From assembly GCF_009901565.1 (NCBI RefSeq), contig NZ_WXEW01000002.1, positions 620,001 through 684,000 of the forward strand: DNA of 64,000 nucleotides, in the 5' to 3' direction. The first letter of the stretch is position 1. Every line of letters begins with the position of its first letter. Shown one piece after another: positions 17,122 through 26,953 of the stretch. The DNA comes from Herbidospora solisilvae. GTDB taxonomy: Bacteria; Actinomycetota; Actinomycetes; Streptosporangiales; Streptosporangiaceae. The notes beneath the pieces were generated by a model, which saw nothing but the letters and a program-made list of their open reading frames with translations, was not told where the DNA came from and searched no databases. A program made the position numbers and the translations under genes.

Positions 17122-18237
17122 TCACTCGGCCGTGGCGGCGGCGATGGTCTCAGCGACCTCGACGGCGCGTTCGGCCTCCTCCTTGGCGAAGCGCTCGGCG
17201 TCGAGCCTCTCGGCGATCTCCTCGTCCTGGCGCATGAGGTCGTCGAGGTTCTGGCCCGCCATGTCGAGCACGCCCATGTCGACGTAGGCCTGCTGGAGCC
17301 GGGGGCTCCACAATCCGATGTCCTTCACGCACGGCACGATGCGGCTGAACAGCAACGAGCGGAACAGTTGCAGGTAGCGCGACTGGTCGACCAGCTGGTG
17401 GGCCTCTTCGACCTCGGTCTTCGACAGGCCCAGGGCCTCCCACTGCTCCCGGCCGCGCAGCCGGTCGCGCATCAGCCAGCAGCCCTCGATCACGAAGTCC
17501 TCGCGCTCGCGGCGCTCGGCCTCGGACAGGCCGGCGTAGTAGTCGCGCAGCGCCATGCGGCCGAAGGCGACGTGGCGGGCCTCGTCCTGCATGACGTAGG
17601 CGAGGATCTGCTTGGGCAGGGGCTTGGTGGTGATGTCGCGCATGACGCCGAAGGCGGCCAGGGCCAGGCCCTCGATGAGGACCTGCATGCCCAGGTAGGG
17701 CATGTCCCAGCGGGAGTCGCTCAGGGTCGAGTCGAGCAGCGACTTCAGGTAGGGGTTGATCGGGTAGGCCAGGCCCACCTTCTCCTGGAGGAAACGGGCG
17801 TAGGTCTCGGCGTGGCGGGCCTCGTCCATGGTCTGGGTGGCCGCGTAGAACTTCGAGTCGAGGTCGGGCACCGACTCCACGATGCGCGCCGAGCAGATCA
17901 TCGCGCCCTGCTCGCCGTGGAGGAACTGGGAGAACTGCCAGGCGGCCCCGTGGCGGCGGACCTCCTTGCGGGTCTGGTCGTCCATGCGGTGCCACAGCGG
18001 CGAGTCGTAGATCGCGATGGTCTCGTCGGGGATGCCGAGCACGTCGTAGGGGTCGACCTCCAGGCCCCAGTCGACACGCTTCACCGAGTCCCACTGCTTG
18101 TCCTTGCCCTTCTGGTAAAGGGCCAGCATGCGGTCGCGGCCGTCGTCGTACTCCCAGGTGAACCGGGCCGATCCGGCCATCTGGACGTCCCAGGTCCGCA
18201 TGTCCGCGGGGATGGTGTAGAGCTCGTGCGTGGACAC
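17122..18237 (-). CDS. Ferritin-like diiron protein
   Basis: 371 residues, helical. Two DEARH motifs (TMDEARHAETY and MQDEARHVAFG), each preceded by a helix with a conserved Glu (HGEQGAMI and LIEGLALAAFG), give the pair of carboxylate/histidine ligands of the ribonucleotide-reductase R2-like/AurF-like superfamily. An oxygen-activating dimetal oxidase or N-oxygenase is plausible; the substrate is unknown. It is not a classical R2 because no NrdA partner is present. GTG 18237 is chosen since a GGGAGG ribosome site lies eight bases upstream. The gene is divergent from a TetR regulator with an operator-like palindrome between them. Confidence 0.82.
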   Translation of the reverse strand: MSTHELYTIPADMRTWDVQMAGSARFTWEYDDGRDRMLALYQKGKDKQWDSVKRVDWGLEVDPYDVLGIPDETIAIYDSPLWHRMDDQTRKEVRRHGAAWQFSQFLHGEQGAMICSARIVESVPDLDSKFYAATQTMDEARHAETYARFLQEKVGLAYPINPYLKSLLDSTLSDSRWDMPYLGMQVLIEGLALAAFGVMRDITTKPLPKQILAYVMQDEARHVAFGRMALRDYYAGLSEAERREREDFVIEGCWLMRDRLRGREQWEALGLSKTEVEEAHQLVDQSRYLQLFRSLLFSRIVPCVKDIGLWSPRLQQAYVDMGVLDMAGQNLDDLMRQDEEIAERLDAERFAKEEAERAVEVAETIAAATAE

Positions 18238-18252
18238 GTGTGGGCCTCCCGT

Positions 18253-18267
18253 ACGTACGCTGTACGT
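18253..18267. promoter_or_regulatory. Perfect inverted repeat, candidate TetR operator
   Basis: ACGTAC-GCT-GTACGT, a perfect 6-bp inverted repeat with 3-base spacer, lies in the 73-base gap between the divergent diiron and TetR genes. It also overlaps a 10-bp palindrome CGTACGTACG at 18250-18259. Position and symmetry fit autoregulation by the TetR protein plus control of the diiron gene. Confidence 0.65.
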
Positions 18268-18310
18268 CTCGACAGTGACACGCAGCTTACCGCCGGTCAA
18301 TACTGGTCGC

Positions 18311-18943
18311 GTGCCACCGTTGAACCGCACCCGGATCGTCGCCGCCGCCATCGACCTGATCGAGCGCGAGGGCGCCGACGCCGTCTCCATGCGGCGCATC
18401 GCTGCCGATCTGGAGGTCGGCGTGATGTCGCTCTACAACCACGTGCCGAACAAGTCGGCCCTGCTCGACGCGGTGTCCGAGACGATTCTGTCGGAGGTCG
18501 AGTTCACCGACGACCCCGCCGCGCCCTGGACCGACCGGGTCCGCATGCAGGCCCGCGCGTTCCGGCAGATCGCGCACAGCCACCCCCGCTCGACCATGGT
18601 CGTGGTGAGCCGCCAGCTCAAGTCGGCGGCGGGCATGCTGCCGGTGGAGCGCGCGTTGTCGACGCTGCGCGAGGCGGGGTTCGGCGAGCGCGAGGCCGTG
18701 CAGATCTTCCGGGTCTTCATCGCGTACGTCATCGGCTCGCTCCTGCGCGAGGTCGGGGTCACCCCGACGTTCGCCCCCGTCCACGGCGCCATCCGGGCCG
18801 ACGACGTCGACGCGGAGCTGTTCCCCCAGATCGGCGCGCTGGCCCCGCACCTGTCGGAGTGCGACCACGAGGCCGAGTTCGACTTCGGCCTCGACCTCCT
18901 CATCGAGGCCATCGCCGGGCGGCTGGCCCAGCGCACCACCTGA
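18311..18943 (+). CDS. TetR family transcriptional regulator
   Basis: 210 residues. The N-terminal helix-turn-helix is clear: NRTRIVAAAIDLIEREGADAV, then SMRRIAADLEVGVMSLYNHV and NKSALLDAV. The C-terminal ligand-binding half (FGEREAVQIFRVFIAYVIGSLL) resembles the tetracycline-repressor-type C domain. The GTG at 18311 puts the HTH at the usual distance from the N terminus; an earlier start would include the operator. It most likely controls the divergent diiron protein gene through the inverted repeat at 18253-18267. It converges on the permease gene. Confidence 0.87.
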   Translation: MPPLNRTRIVAAAIDLIEREGADAVSMRRIAADLEVGVMSLYNHVPNKSALLDAVSETILSEVEFTDDPAAPWTDRVRMQARAFRQIAHSHPRSTMVVVSRQLKSAAGMLPVERALSTLREAGFGEREAVQIFRVFIAYVIGSLLREVGVTPTFAPVHGAIRADDVDAELFPQIGALAPHLSECDHEAEFDFGLDLLIEAIAGRLAQRTT

Positions 18944-21268
18944 TCATTCGGCTCGCAGCGCCGCGCCGAGCCCGATCCGGGCGGCGCGGCGGCCCGGTGA
19001 GAGCGCCAGCACGACCACCGCCAGCAGCGCCGCCGGCCCGAGCCACACCAGCGGCGCCGACGGCGGGACGTACTGCAGCGGCATGATGCCGGCCGCCGCC
19101 CGCCAGAGCACCCGGCCCAGCGCCAGCCCCAGCGGCACCCCCGTGACCAGGCCGATCACCGCGGTGACCACCGCCTGGACGACCACGACGCCGCGCGTCT
19201 GCCCCGGCGTCAGGCCCAGCGCCCGCAGCACCGCCAGGTCCCGGCCCCGGCGGCGGACGGCCGTGGACAGGGCGTGGGCCGTCGCGCCCAGCGCCAGCGC
19301 CGTCAGGAACACGCCGAGCGCGACCGGCAGCACCGCGACGTTGCGGATCTCGGCCCGCTGCGGCGGCGTGAACGGCGGGAAGACCAGCAACCGGCCGCCC
19401 GGGCCGCCGGTGATGCGGCGGGCCACCGCCGAGGGGTCGCCACCCGGGTCGAGCACGACCAGGCCGCCGTGTTCCTTGAACCCGGTGAAGATCGCGTCGT
19501 AGGCCGCCGGGGTGATCCACGCGCCGGTGTCGTATCCGGTCGTGGTGCTCTCGACCGCGAAGCCGAGGCCGCTGACGCGCATCTCCCGGGTGCCCGCCTC
19601 GCCGGTCAGCGGGATCCGGTCGCCGACGCCGACGCCGAGTTCGCGGGCCGTCGTCAGGGCGAGCACCACGTCGTGGCCGGAGGCGGGCTCGGCCCCCTCG
19701 GTCAGCACCAGCGGCACCGGCGCCTCCACGGGGTCGTAGGTGTGGGCCACCACGCTGACCTGCCCCGACCGGCCGGACGCGATCCGCAGGTCGAGCACCC
19801 CGGCGACCCCCGGCAACGCCGCGATCGACTCCAGCGCGGGCCGCGCCGGCGTGGACACGCGGCCGTCGAAGCCGAACACCGCCATCAGGGCGTAGTGCTG
19901 GCCGAACCGCTCGGGCCGCGCCGCGGCGTCGGCCACCCCGGCGGCGAAGACGGCCGCCGCCACCACGCCGAGCACGCCCGTCACCGCGCCGGAGAGGGCG
20001 ACCCCGTTGCCCGGTTCGAGCGCGAACCGCAGGCCGGTCGTCACCGGCACCGGCAGGGCCAGCCGGGTCACCGCCGACCGCCGGGGCGCCGGACGTGCCC
20101 GGGGCAGCAGCGCCGTGACCGCCGCACCCGCCGCGACCAGCACGACGGCCGCCGGCCAGCCCAGCAGCAGCACCGGCAGGTCGGCGTCGACGCCGGGTGA
20201 GGGCTCGTAGAGGGCGGCGGTGCCGTAGGGCAACCACGCCGAGGCGAGCACCGCGCCCAGCACGCCCACGCCGCCGCCGAGGACCGCGGACGGGAGCACC
20301 GCCGCCGCCGTCGCCGTGGCGGCCTGCCGCCGGGTCATCCCCACCAGGGTCAGCGGGCGCAGGTCGGCGGCCGACGCGGTTGCGTACCGGAAGACGGCCT
20401 GGCCGACCAGCACCACTGCGGTGAGGAACGCCGCGACGGCGAAGACCAGCAGGCAGCCGGTCTCGAACCCGATCACCTGGCGCACGTGGGCCAGTTCGTC
20501 GGCGCGGTCGGCGACCTCGACGTCGCCGCGCCCGGCCAGCCAGGCGCGGAGCGCGGGCAGCCCGCCCTCGGCCACCCTGACCAGCCCGTTCAGGGGCGCC
20601 TGGCGGTCAGGTCCCAAAATCTCGTCGGGATAGGCCGCCACCAGGCCCGGAGAGGGGATGAAGTGGCCGCGCCCGTCGGGTTCGTCGGCGTACCAGGCCG
20701 AGCGCACCACCCCGACGATCGTGACGGGCACCCTGGGCCCGCGCGGCGGGCCGGTGCGCCCCCCGCCGATGCCGGCCGCCGCGTCGTCCGGCGTCGGCAG
20801 CAGCACGGTGACCCGCCGGCCCACGCCGAAGCCCCGCGCCGCGTAGGCCGGGGTCACCACCGCCTCGTGGGCGCTCGCCGGGTCGGGCAGCCGCCCGGCC
20901 AGCACGACCGGGCGCTCGACGGTGGTCATGGCTTCGGTGTCGGCGGCGACGAACGGCGACGGTGTGTCGTCGCCCGGGTCCTCCGCGACCACCGTCGAGA
21001 TGTAGCCGGGAAACGTCGTCACCGCCTCGACCTGCGGCAACGCGCGCAGGGCGGCCCAGTCGAACCCGGCCTGGTTGGGCAGCACGACGGCGGTCGCCGG
21101 GGCCGTGACGGCCAGCAGGCGGTCGACCGCCCCGCCGCCCCGCCGGGCCCCGGCCACCGCGGTCAGCACGGTGGCGGTCCCGAACGCCACGAGGAGGGCC
21201 AGGACGAGGAGCGACCGGCCGCGCCGCCGTGCCTCCAGGCGCAGCCACGCCGCGACGATCCCGTCCAT
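18944..21268 (-). CDS. FtsX-type ABC transporter permease
   Basis: 774 residues with the MacB/FtsX-like two-module layout: an N-terminal membrane helix (residues about 17-40), an extracytoplasmic domain with many charged/Pro residues, three helices (about 270-370), a helix near 420, a second extracytoplasmic domain and three C-terminal helices ending ALSPGRRAARIGLGAALRAE. Such permeases normally work with a LolD/MacB-like ATPase for lipoprotein or peptide export, but none is encoded beside it. Convergent with tetR, stop to stop. Confidence 0.85.
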   Translation of the reverse strand: MDGIVAAWLRLEARRRGRSLLVLALLVAFGTATVLTAVAGARRGGGAVDRLLAVTAPATAVVLPNQAGFDWAALRALPQVEAVTTFPGYISTVVAEDPGDDTPSPFVAADTEAMTTVERPVVLAGRLPDPASAHEAVVTPAYAARGFGVGRRVTVLLPTPDDAAAGIGGGRTGPPRGPRVPVTIVGVVRSAWYADEPDGRGHFIPSPGLVAAYPDEILGPDRQAPLNGLVRVAEGGLPALRAWLAGRGDVEVADRADELAHVRQVIGFETGCLLVFAVAAFLTAVVLVGQAVFRYATASAADLRPLTLVGMTRRQAATATAAAVLPSAVLGGGVGVLGAVLASAWLPYGTAALYEPSPGVDADLPVLLLGWPAAVVLVAAGAAVTALLPRARPAPRRSAVTRLALPVPVTTGLRFALEPGNGVALSGAVTGVLGVVAAAVFAAGVADAAARPERFGQHYALMAVFGFDGRVSTPARPALESIAALPGVAGVLDLRIASGRSGQVSVVAHTYDPVEAPVPLVLTEGAEPASGHDVVLALTTARELGVGVGDRIPLTGEAGTREMRVSGLGFAVESTTTGYDTGAWITPAAYDAIFTGFKEHGGLVVLDPGGDPSAVARRITGGPGGRLLVFPPFTPPQRAEIRNVAVLPVALGVFLTALALGATAHALSTAVRRRGRDLAVLRALGLTPGQTRGVVVVQAVVTAVIGLVTGVPLGLALGRVLWRAAAGIMPLQYVPPSAPLVWLGPAALLAVVVLALSPGRRAARIGLGAALRAE

Positions 21269-21325
21269 GCCCGGCAGTCTGCGCCGTCACCGCGCCGCGC
21301 TGCCAGGGGGCTTCCCCCCGGTACC

Positions 21326-21766
21326 TCAGTACCAGTTGTGGGCCAGGAAGTGTCCCCACGCCCCGCACGGCGAGCCGTACCGGCCCCTGATGTAGCCGAT
21401 GCCCCAGCGGATCTGCGTCCGGGGGTTCACCCGCCAGTCCCAGCCGGCCCGGGCCATCTTGTCGCCGGGGTAGGCCTGCGGGATCCCGTAGGCGCCCGAC
21501 CAGCGGTTGCGCGCCTTGTGGTTCCAGTTGCTCTCGCGCGTCCACAGGCTGTCGAGGCAGCGGAACTCCCGGCGTGCCCAGTCGCGGCGGATGATCAGGC
21601 GGTGGGCGTACATCTTGCTGCTCGCCTTGATCGTGGGCGCGGCCCGCCGTTTCCAGGTGTGGCCGTCATGCTCGGTCACGCAGGCGGAGGCGGGGGTGGC
21701 CCCGGCGAGCGCGGCGAACGCGAGCATGGCCGCGACGGTGCCGCGACGTGCGCTGATGCTGTCCAA
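21326..21766 (-). CDS. Secreted transglycosylase-like protein
   Basis: 146 residues. A hydrophobic N-terminal signal (TVAAMLAFAALAGATPASA) is followed by a mature domain with FRCLDSLWTRESNWNHKARN, in which the Glu fits the catalytic residue of lytic-transglycosylase/lysozyme-like folds. The stretch SGAYGIPQAYPGDKMA is the typical GAxGIPQA motif. It probably cleaves peptidoglycan or belongs to the aggregation-promoting-factor group. TTG 21766 is chosen because AAGGA lies six bases upstream and the signal peptide follows directly. An ATG at 21871 would add 35 polar residues. Confidence 0.75.
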   Translation of the reverse strand: MDSISARRGTVAAMLAFAALAGATPASACVTEHDGHTWKRRAAPTIKASSKMYAHRLIIRRDWARREFRCLDSLWTRESNWNHKARNRWSGAYGIPQAYPGDKMARAGWDWRVNPRTQIRWGIGYIRGRYGSPCGAWGHFLAHNWY

Positions 21767-22191
21767 ATCGGTCCTTGTCGTCGGGTCGCGTGCGGTCGTC
21801 AGGGGCCGAACCCCTGTGTCCGGCACGCCCATGGCTCGCGCGCACCGGTCCGCGCGGCCGAACCGGGACAACAGACCAACTCCCCGGAGGCACCGCGACG
21901 TTTGTTCACGGCAGATTCAAGACACGAGCCACGACCGGCCTGCGGCCGTCCGCGTCTCGCTCTCTAGCGCGGATTGAAGTACGCCGGGCGACCACGCCGC
22001 CGCGTCTTCGGCCCCCCGAGAACGGTTGTTTGCCGACCCCGTGCCAAGCCGGGGTGATCACACGGCCCGGCGCTGGCCTGGCGGTCCTCACAGCAGAGGT
22101 CCCGATGGCGGGGAAATGCCCCCAGCCTGGGGTTTCAGCTCGTCCCAACGGGGTGAGCGGGACGAAAGTGACGCTGGGTAGAGTCGGCCCC
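21767..22191. promoter_or_regulatory. 425-base divergent intergenic region with hairpin
   Basis: No gene seen. It carries the leader of the transglycosylase-like gene and the promoter of glutathione peroxidase. A hairpin CAGGGG-CCGAA-CCCCTG at 21800-21816 lies about 35 bases upstream of the TTG start. On the minus strand its loop reads TTCGG, near a stable UUCG type. I found no convincing match to the cyclic di-AMP riboswitch that often precedes such genes. Confidence 0.4.
22179..22184 (+). promoter_or_regulatory. -10 box of a leaderless promoter (glutathione peroxidase gene)
   Basis: TAGAGT lies seven bases before ATG 22192; no ribosome site. Confidence 0.5.
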
Positions 22192-22659
22192 ATGACGAAT
22201 CTCGACATCCCCGTGACCACCCTCGACGGCCGGGAGACGACGCTCGGCGACCTCCTCCAGGGGCGTTCGGCACTGGTCGTGAACGTGGCCTCCAAGTGCG
22301 GCCTGACTCCGCAGTACACCGGCCTGGTCCGCCTCCAGGACACCTTCGCGCCGCGTGGCTTCACCGTCATCGGCGTGCCGTGCAACCAGTTCATGGGCCA
22401 GGAGCCCGGCACCGCCGACGAGATCCAGGAGTTCTGCTCGGTCACCTACGGCGTCGACTTCCCGCTGCTGGAGAAGGCCGACGTGAACGGCGACGGCCGC
22501 CACCCCCTCTACCGCGCGCTGGTCGGCGACGGCGAGGACATCAAGTGGAACTTCGAGAAGTTCACCGTCAACGCCGCCGGCGAGGTGACCGCCCGCTTCG
22601 CCCCGCAGATCGAGCCCGAGTCGGCCGAGGTCGTGGCGGCGATCGAGAAGAACCTGTAG
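22192..22659 (+). CDS. Glutathione peroxidase-family (thiol peroxidase)
   Basis: 155 residues. VVNVASKCGLTPQYTGL holds the peroxidatic Cys (in place of selenocysteine), FTVIGVPCNQFMGQEPG holds the conserved Gln and second Cys region, and IKWNFEKF holds the WNF motif with the conserved Trp and Asn. In actinobacteria these enzymes use thioredoxin or mycothiol rather than glutathione (family knowledge) to reduce hydroperoxides. ATG 22192 matches the family N terminus and has a -10 box seven bases upstream, although the frame is open further upstream. Confidence 0.92.
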   Translation: MTNLDIPVTTLDGRETTLGDLLQGRSALVVNVASKCGLTPQYTGLVRLQDTFAPRGFTVIGVPCNQFMGQEPGTADEIQEFCSVTYGVDFPLLEKADVNGDGRHPLYRALVGDGEDIKWNFEKFTVNAAGEVTARFAPQIEPESAEVVAAIEKNL

Positions 22660-22778
22660 CGCCGGCGGCAAGTTTCGGTCATGCGGGCGCGTCGCTGGGC
22701 GGGCCCGCGCGACCGCCCTCGTAGGAAGGGAGCACCGGCCCGATTCCGGCCGGGGTCCGCTGCTCTCCGGGGGAGGCC

Positions 22779-23117
22779 ATGCTCGCAGTGCGTGCCCTCG
22801 CCTGCGTGGGGCTGATGTGGACCTGCCTGGCCGCCGCCGTGCCCATCGCAGGCCCGATCGCGGGGCCCATCGCAAGGTCGGGCTCCCACGACGTGGCCGA
22901 CGCCTTCGTCACCGGGGAGCAGGCCACCGTCGGGTTCTTCGACGGGTGGGATTCGCCCGCCGTCGATCCGCGCCGTCCGGTCACCGAGGACCTGCCGTTC
23001 ACCGGGGCTCCGCTCGAGGCGCTGGCCGTGGCCGCGTCGGGGCTGGCGCTCACCGGGGTGCTGCTGGCCGTCGGGGCCCGGCGGCGCAGACGGGCCGGCG
23101 TCAGGCGCCTGACGTGA
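22779..23117 (+). CDS. LPFTG-anchored mini surface protein
   Basis: 112 residues. A signal sequence (residues 1-25) is followed by only about 45 residues of mature protein, then LPFTG at residues 72-76, a hydrophobic helix (80-98) and the basic tail RRRRR. This is a complete sortase sorting signal on an almost empty exported peptide. A GGGGGAGG ribosome site precedes ATG 22779. The stop overlaps the next GTG by four bases, so it is translated with the DUF4012 protein. No sortase gene is visible in the window. Confidence 0.75.
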   Translation: MLAVRALACVGLMWTCLAAAVPIAGPIAGPIARSGSHDVADAFVTGEQATVGFFDGWDSPAVDPRRPVTEDLPFTGAPLEALAVAASGLALTGVLLAVGARRRRRAGVRRLT

Positions 23118-24478
23118 GGGTGCGGTGGGCGCGGGTCGGCTGGGCGCGCGTCGCCTGGAAGCGCAAGGGCTGGTTGCGGACCGTCGTCGCGGCCTCCGCG
23201 CTGACGGCGACCACGCTGGGCGTGGCGTGGCCCGTCTACCTGGGCGTCTCGGCCGCGCGGCATCTGTCCGACGCGCGAGACGCGCTCAAGGAGCTGGCCG
23301 GGTCGACCCGGCTGATCCCGCCCGGCCCGGAGATCGCGGCGCGTATCGGCGAGGCCCGCGCCGGCGCCGAGGCCGCCATGCGCTACACCTCGGGCCGCGA
23401 CTGGGCGCTGCTGGCCCGTCTCCCGTTCGCCGGTGCACGGGCCAGGACGGTCCGCGACTACGCGCGGGCCGCGCTCGACCTGGCCACCGGTCTGGAACTG
23501 CTGCTGCGCCAGAACCCGGCCGAGATCCCGCGGGCGGTCGGCCATCTGCAGGCCGCGCGGGCGGTGCTGCCCCAGGTCGAGGCGCTGCGGCGGCTCGACA
23601 CGCTGGCCGCGCTGGCGGGATTGCGCGGCCGGTTCCTGGTCGCCGTGCAGAGTCCCGACCGGGCACGGGCGACCGGGGGAGTGGTGCGCGGGTTCGGGGT
23701 GGTGACGATCGCGCCGACCGGCTGGACCGTCGAACCGGTCCGCCGGGTGCCCGACGCGCCGGGCCCCGTCCTCGACCTCGGCCCCGGCTACGCCGCCCGC
23801 TACGGCGCCGACGCCACCCGCACCCTGTCGGCGTCGAACCGCTCGCCGCACTTCCCGTACGCCGCCCGCGTCTGGGCCGCCCTCCACGGGCAGCCGGTCG
23901 ACGGGGTGATCGGCGCCGAGGCGGCCACGCTGGCGCGGTTGTCGGGCCTGGCCGGGCTGCCCGGCCTGATGAAGGTCATCGACCAGGGGCACATCCGGAT
24001 CTGGTCGGCCGACCCGGAGGAGCAGCGGCTGCTGGAGCGCACCCCGCTGGCGGGTGTGCTGACGCCCGCGCCGGGGCCGTTCGCGCACGTGGTCGTCAAC
24101 GACGCGGGCGGGGACGGGATCGGGCGCAACCTCGACCGTACGGTCGAATACCGCCTGTCCCCGGAGTGCGGCAGCACGGTGTCGGCGACGCTGCGCAACG
24201 GCGACCGCGACGGGAGGGTGTGGGTGTCGGTGTTCACCGCCGTCGGGTCGCGGCTGGAGAAGGCCTACCTCGACGGGAAGGTGGCCGAGCTGAAGCAGGA
24301 GACCGAGCACGGCCACCCGGTGTTCTCCACGACGCTCGACCTGCCCGCGGGGGAGACCCGGACCCTGGAGCTGCGACTGGTGGAGCCCCCGTCCTCGGCC
24401 GCGCCGGTCGTGCCGGAGCAGCCCATGGCCAAGCCGCAGCGGACCGTGGTCACCGCCGGGGAGCGCAGCTGCTCCTGA
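23114..24478 (+). CDS. DUF4012-type membrane-anchored protein
   Basis: 454 residues. A basic N terminus (RVRWARVGWARVAWKRKGW) precedes one membrane helix (about residues 22-42); the rest is extracytoplasmic. RFLVAVQSPDRARATGGVVRGFGVV and the following VWAALHGQPVDGVIG segments match the DUF4012 pattern (a conserved QNxxExRxxGG-like motif, here altered to QSPDRARATGG). Function unknown; related proteins occur in polysaccharide and cell-surface loci. GTG 23114 is coupled to the LPFTG gene. The 3' end overlaps the convergent lacI-type gene by 29 bases. Confidence 0.7.
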   Translation: MRVRWARVGWARVAWKRKGWLRTVVAASALTATTLGVAWPVYLGVSAARHLSDARDALKELAGSTRLIPPGPEIAARIGEARAGAEAAMRYTSGRDWALLARLPFAGARARTVRDYARAALDLATGLELLLRQNPAEIPRAVGHLQAARAVLPQVEALRRLDTLAALAGLRGRFLVAVQSPDRARATGGVVRGFGVVTIAPTGWTVEPVRRVPDAPGPVLDLGPGYAARYGADATRTLSASNRSPHFPYAARVWAALHGQPVDGVIGAEAATLARLSGLAGLPGLMKVIDQGHIRIWSADPEEQRLLERTPLAGVLTPAPGPFAHVVVNDAGGDGIGRNLDRTVEYRLSPECGSTVSATLRNGDRDGRVWVSVFTAVGSRLEKAYLDGKVAELKQETEHGHPVFSTTLDLPAGETRTLELRLVEPPSSAAPVVPEQPMAKPQRTVVTAGERSCS

Positions 24479-25457
24479 CGATCAGCTCGGTCGGCAGCGA
24501 CACCGTCCGCGGCCGCCGCCCGTGGCGCAGGACCAGTTCGGCCGCGCGGTAACCCACGTCGGAGGCGGGCTGCGCGATCACCGTCAGCGGGGGCGAGCAC
24601 AGTTCGGCCCACGGCACGTCGTCGAACATGATGAGCGACAGGTCGCGCGGGATGCGCACATAGAGCTCGCGGGCGGCCAGCACGGCCGCCTCGCCGAGCA
24701 TGTTGCCCCCGGCGATGACGGCCGTCAGGTCGGCCCGCCGCTGGAACAGCCCGGCCGCGGCGGCGTAGGCGGAGTCGCGGCTGGCCCGCGCGAACACCAC
24801 GAGATCCTCGTCGAGCAGGTCGCCCATGGCCTCGCGGAACGCGGCGACCCGGTGGGACATGCCCTGGCGGGCCAGGAAGCCGATCTTGCGGTGGCCGAGC
24901 CCGGTCAGGTATTCGATCGCGGTACGCAGCCCCGACCGGTCGTCGGTCAGCACGGCCGGCACCTCGTCGAGCGCGCGGGCGTGCTGGCCGGGCGACCACA
25001 CGCGCCGGTCGGCGAACACGACGTTCAGCCCGGCCCGCACCGCGCTCGCCCACATCTCGCCGTCGCCGCTCGGCACCGCGATGATGCGGTCCATGCTCTG
25101 CTCCAGCAGCCCGCCGACCAGGTCGGCCTCCTGCTCGGCGTCGTCGCCGGTCACGCCGATGGTGACCGGCTCGCGGTAGGACCGGGCGCACGACAACACC
25201 CCGTCGCAGAGCCGCGCGTAGAACCCGTCGGTGATGTCGGGCACGAGCAGGGCGACCCCGCCGCTGCGCTGCTGACGTAGATTGCGACCGAGGGCGCTCG
25301 GCCGGTAGTCGAGCTTGGTCGCCGCGTCGAGCACCCGCTCCCGGGTCTCCGCGCTCGCCGAGCCGCCCGACAACACCCGCGACACCGTGGCCACCCCGAC
25401 TCCGGCCAGTTCGGCGACGTCTTTGATGGTGGTGCGGCGTGGTCCAGGAGTGCTCAT
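24450..25457 (-). CDS. LacI family transcriptional regulator
   Basis: 335 residues. The N-terminal [23 protein letters not shown] with hinge helix [14 protein letters not shown] is followed by a periplasmic-binding-protein-like sensor domain ([36 protein letters not shown]). It likely represses sugar uptake genes and releases DNA when a sugar binds. The ATG start itself overlaps an operator-like palindrome (25457-25470), suggesting autoregulation. Its divergent partner is the MsmK-type ATPase with a second site at 25579-25592. Confidence 0.93.
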   Translation of the reverse strand: MSTPGPRRTTIKDVAELAGVGVATVSRVLSGGSASAETRERVLDAATKLDYRPSALGRNLRQQRSGGVALLVPDITDGFYARLCDGVLSCARSYREPVTIGVTGDDAEQEADLVGGLLEQSMDRIIAVPSGDGEMWASAVRAGLNVVFADRRVWSPGQHARALDEVPAVLTDDRSGLRTAIEYLTGLGHRKIGFLARQGMSHRVAAFREAMGDLLDEDLVVFARASRDSAYAAAAGLFQRRADLTAVIAGGNMLGEAAVLAARELYVRIPRDLSLIMFDDVPWAELCSPPLTVIAQPASDVGYRAAELVLRHGRRPRTVSLPTELIVRSSCAPRR

Positions 25458-25470
25458 GGAAACGATTCCA
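25457..25470. promoter_or_regulatory. LacI-type operator 1
   Basis: TGGAAACGATTCCA is a near-perfect palindrome with the central CG typical of LacI-family operators. It overlaps the first base of the lacI-type start codon. Confidence 0.6.
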
Positions 25471-25578
25471 TCATCATTCCATCATCACCGCCAGTCTCGG
25501 CACGATAACGCGACATACGATGACAAGCCCAAACCGGGCGAGTCGCTTGACACGCATGTCCGGTTCGGGTGAGATGCA

Positions 25579-25592
25579 TGAAAACGTATCCA
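25579..25592. promoter_or_regulatory. LacI-type operator 2
   Basis: TGAAAACGTATCCA, read on the minus strand as TGGATACGTTTTCA, matches operator 1 at 11 of 14 positions with the same central CG. It lies 65 bases before the ATPase start. Confidence 0.5.
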
Positions 25593-25657
25593 CTTTTCCC
25601 TCAATGGGAAGGCGGCGCCGGGGTCCGCGCGTGCCTTCCGGAGCGCGAAGGACTGGC

Positions 25658-26881
<1,224 letters not shown>

Positions 26882-26898
26882 CGGCATCCCCTTCACGG

Positions 26899-26948
26899 CA
26901 GAGCCCGCCCCGCCGGCTTCCCCCCTCCGTTCGGCCGGGCGGGCTCTG
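26899..26948. terminator. Bidirectional terminator-like hairpin
   Basis: CAGAGCCCGCCC (26899-26910) pairs perfectly with GGGCGGGCTCTG (26937-26948) over 12 bp. A TCCTTT follows on the plus strand. It separates the convergent ATPase and secreted-protein genes. Confidence 0.8.
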
Positions 26949-26953
26949 TCCTT

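Noticed and set aside
17119-19086. A 655-codon plus-strand frame opposite the diiron protein
   Set aside because: It covers the antisense strand of the diiron gene, the promoter region and part of tetR out of frame, and shows no domain.
21767-21900. Possible cyclic di-AMP riboswitch before the transglycosylase-like gene
   Set aside because: Only one short hairpin is present; the conserved multi-stem sequences of that class are not recognisable.
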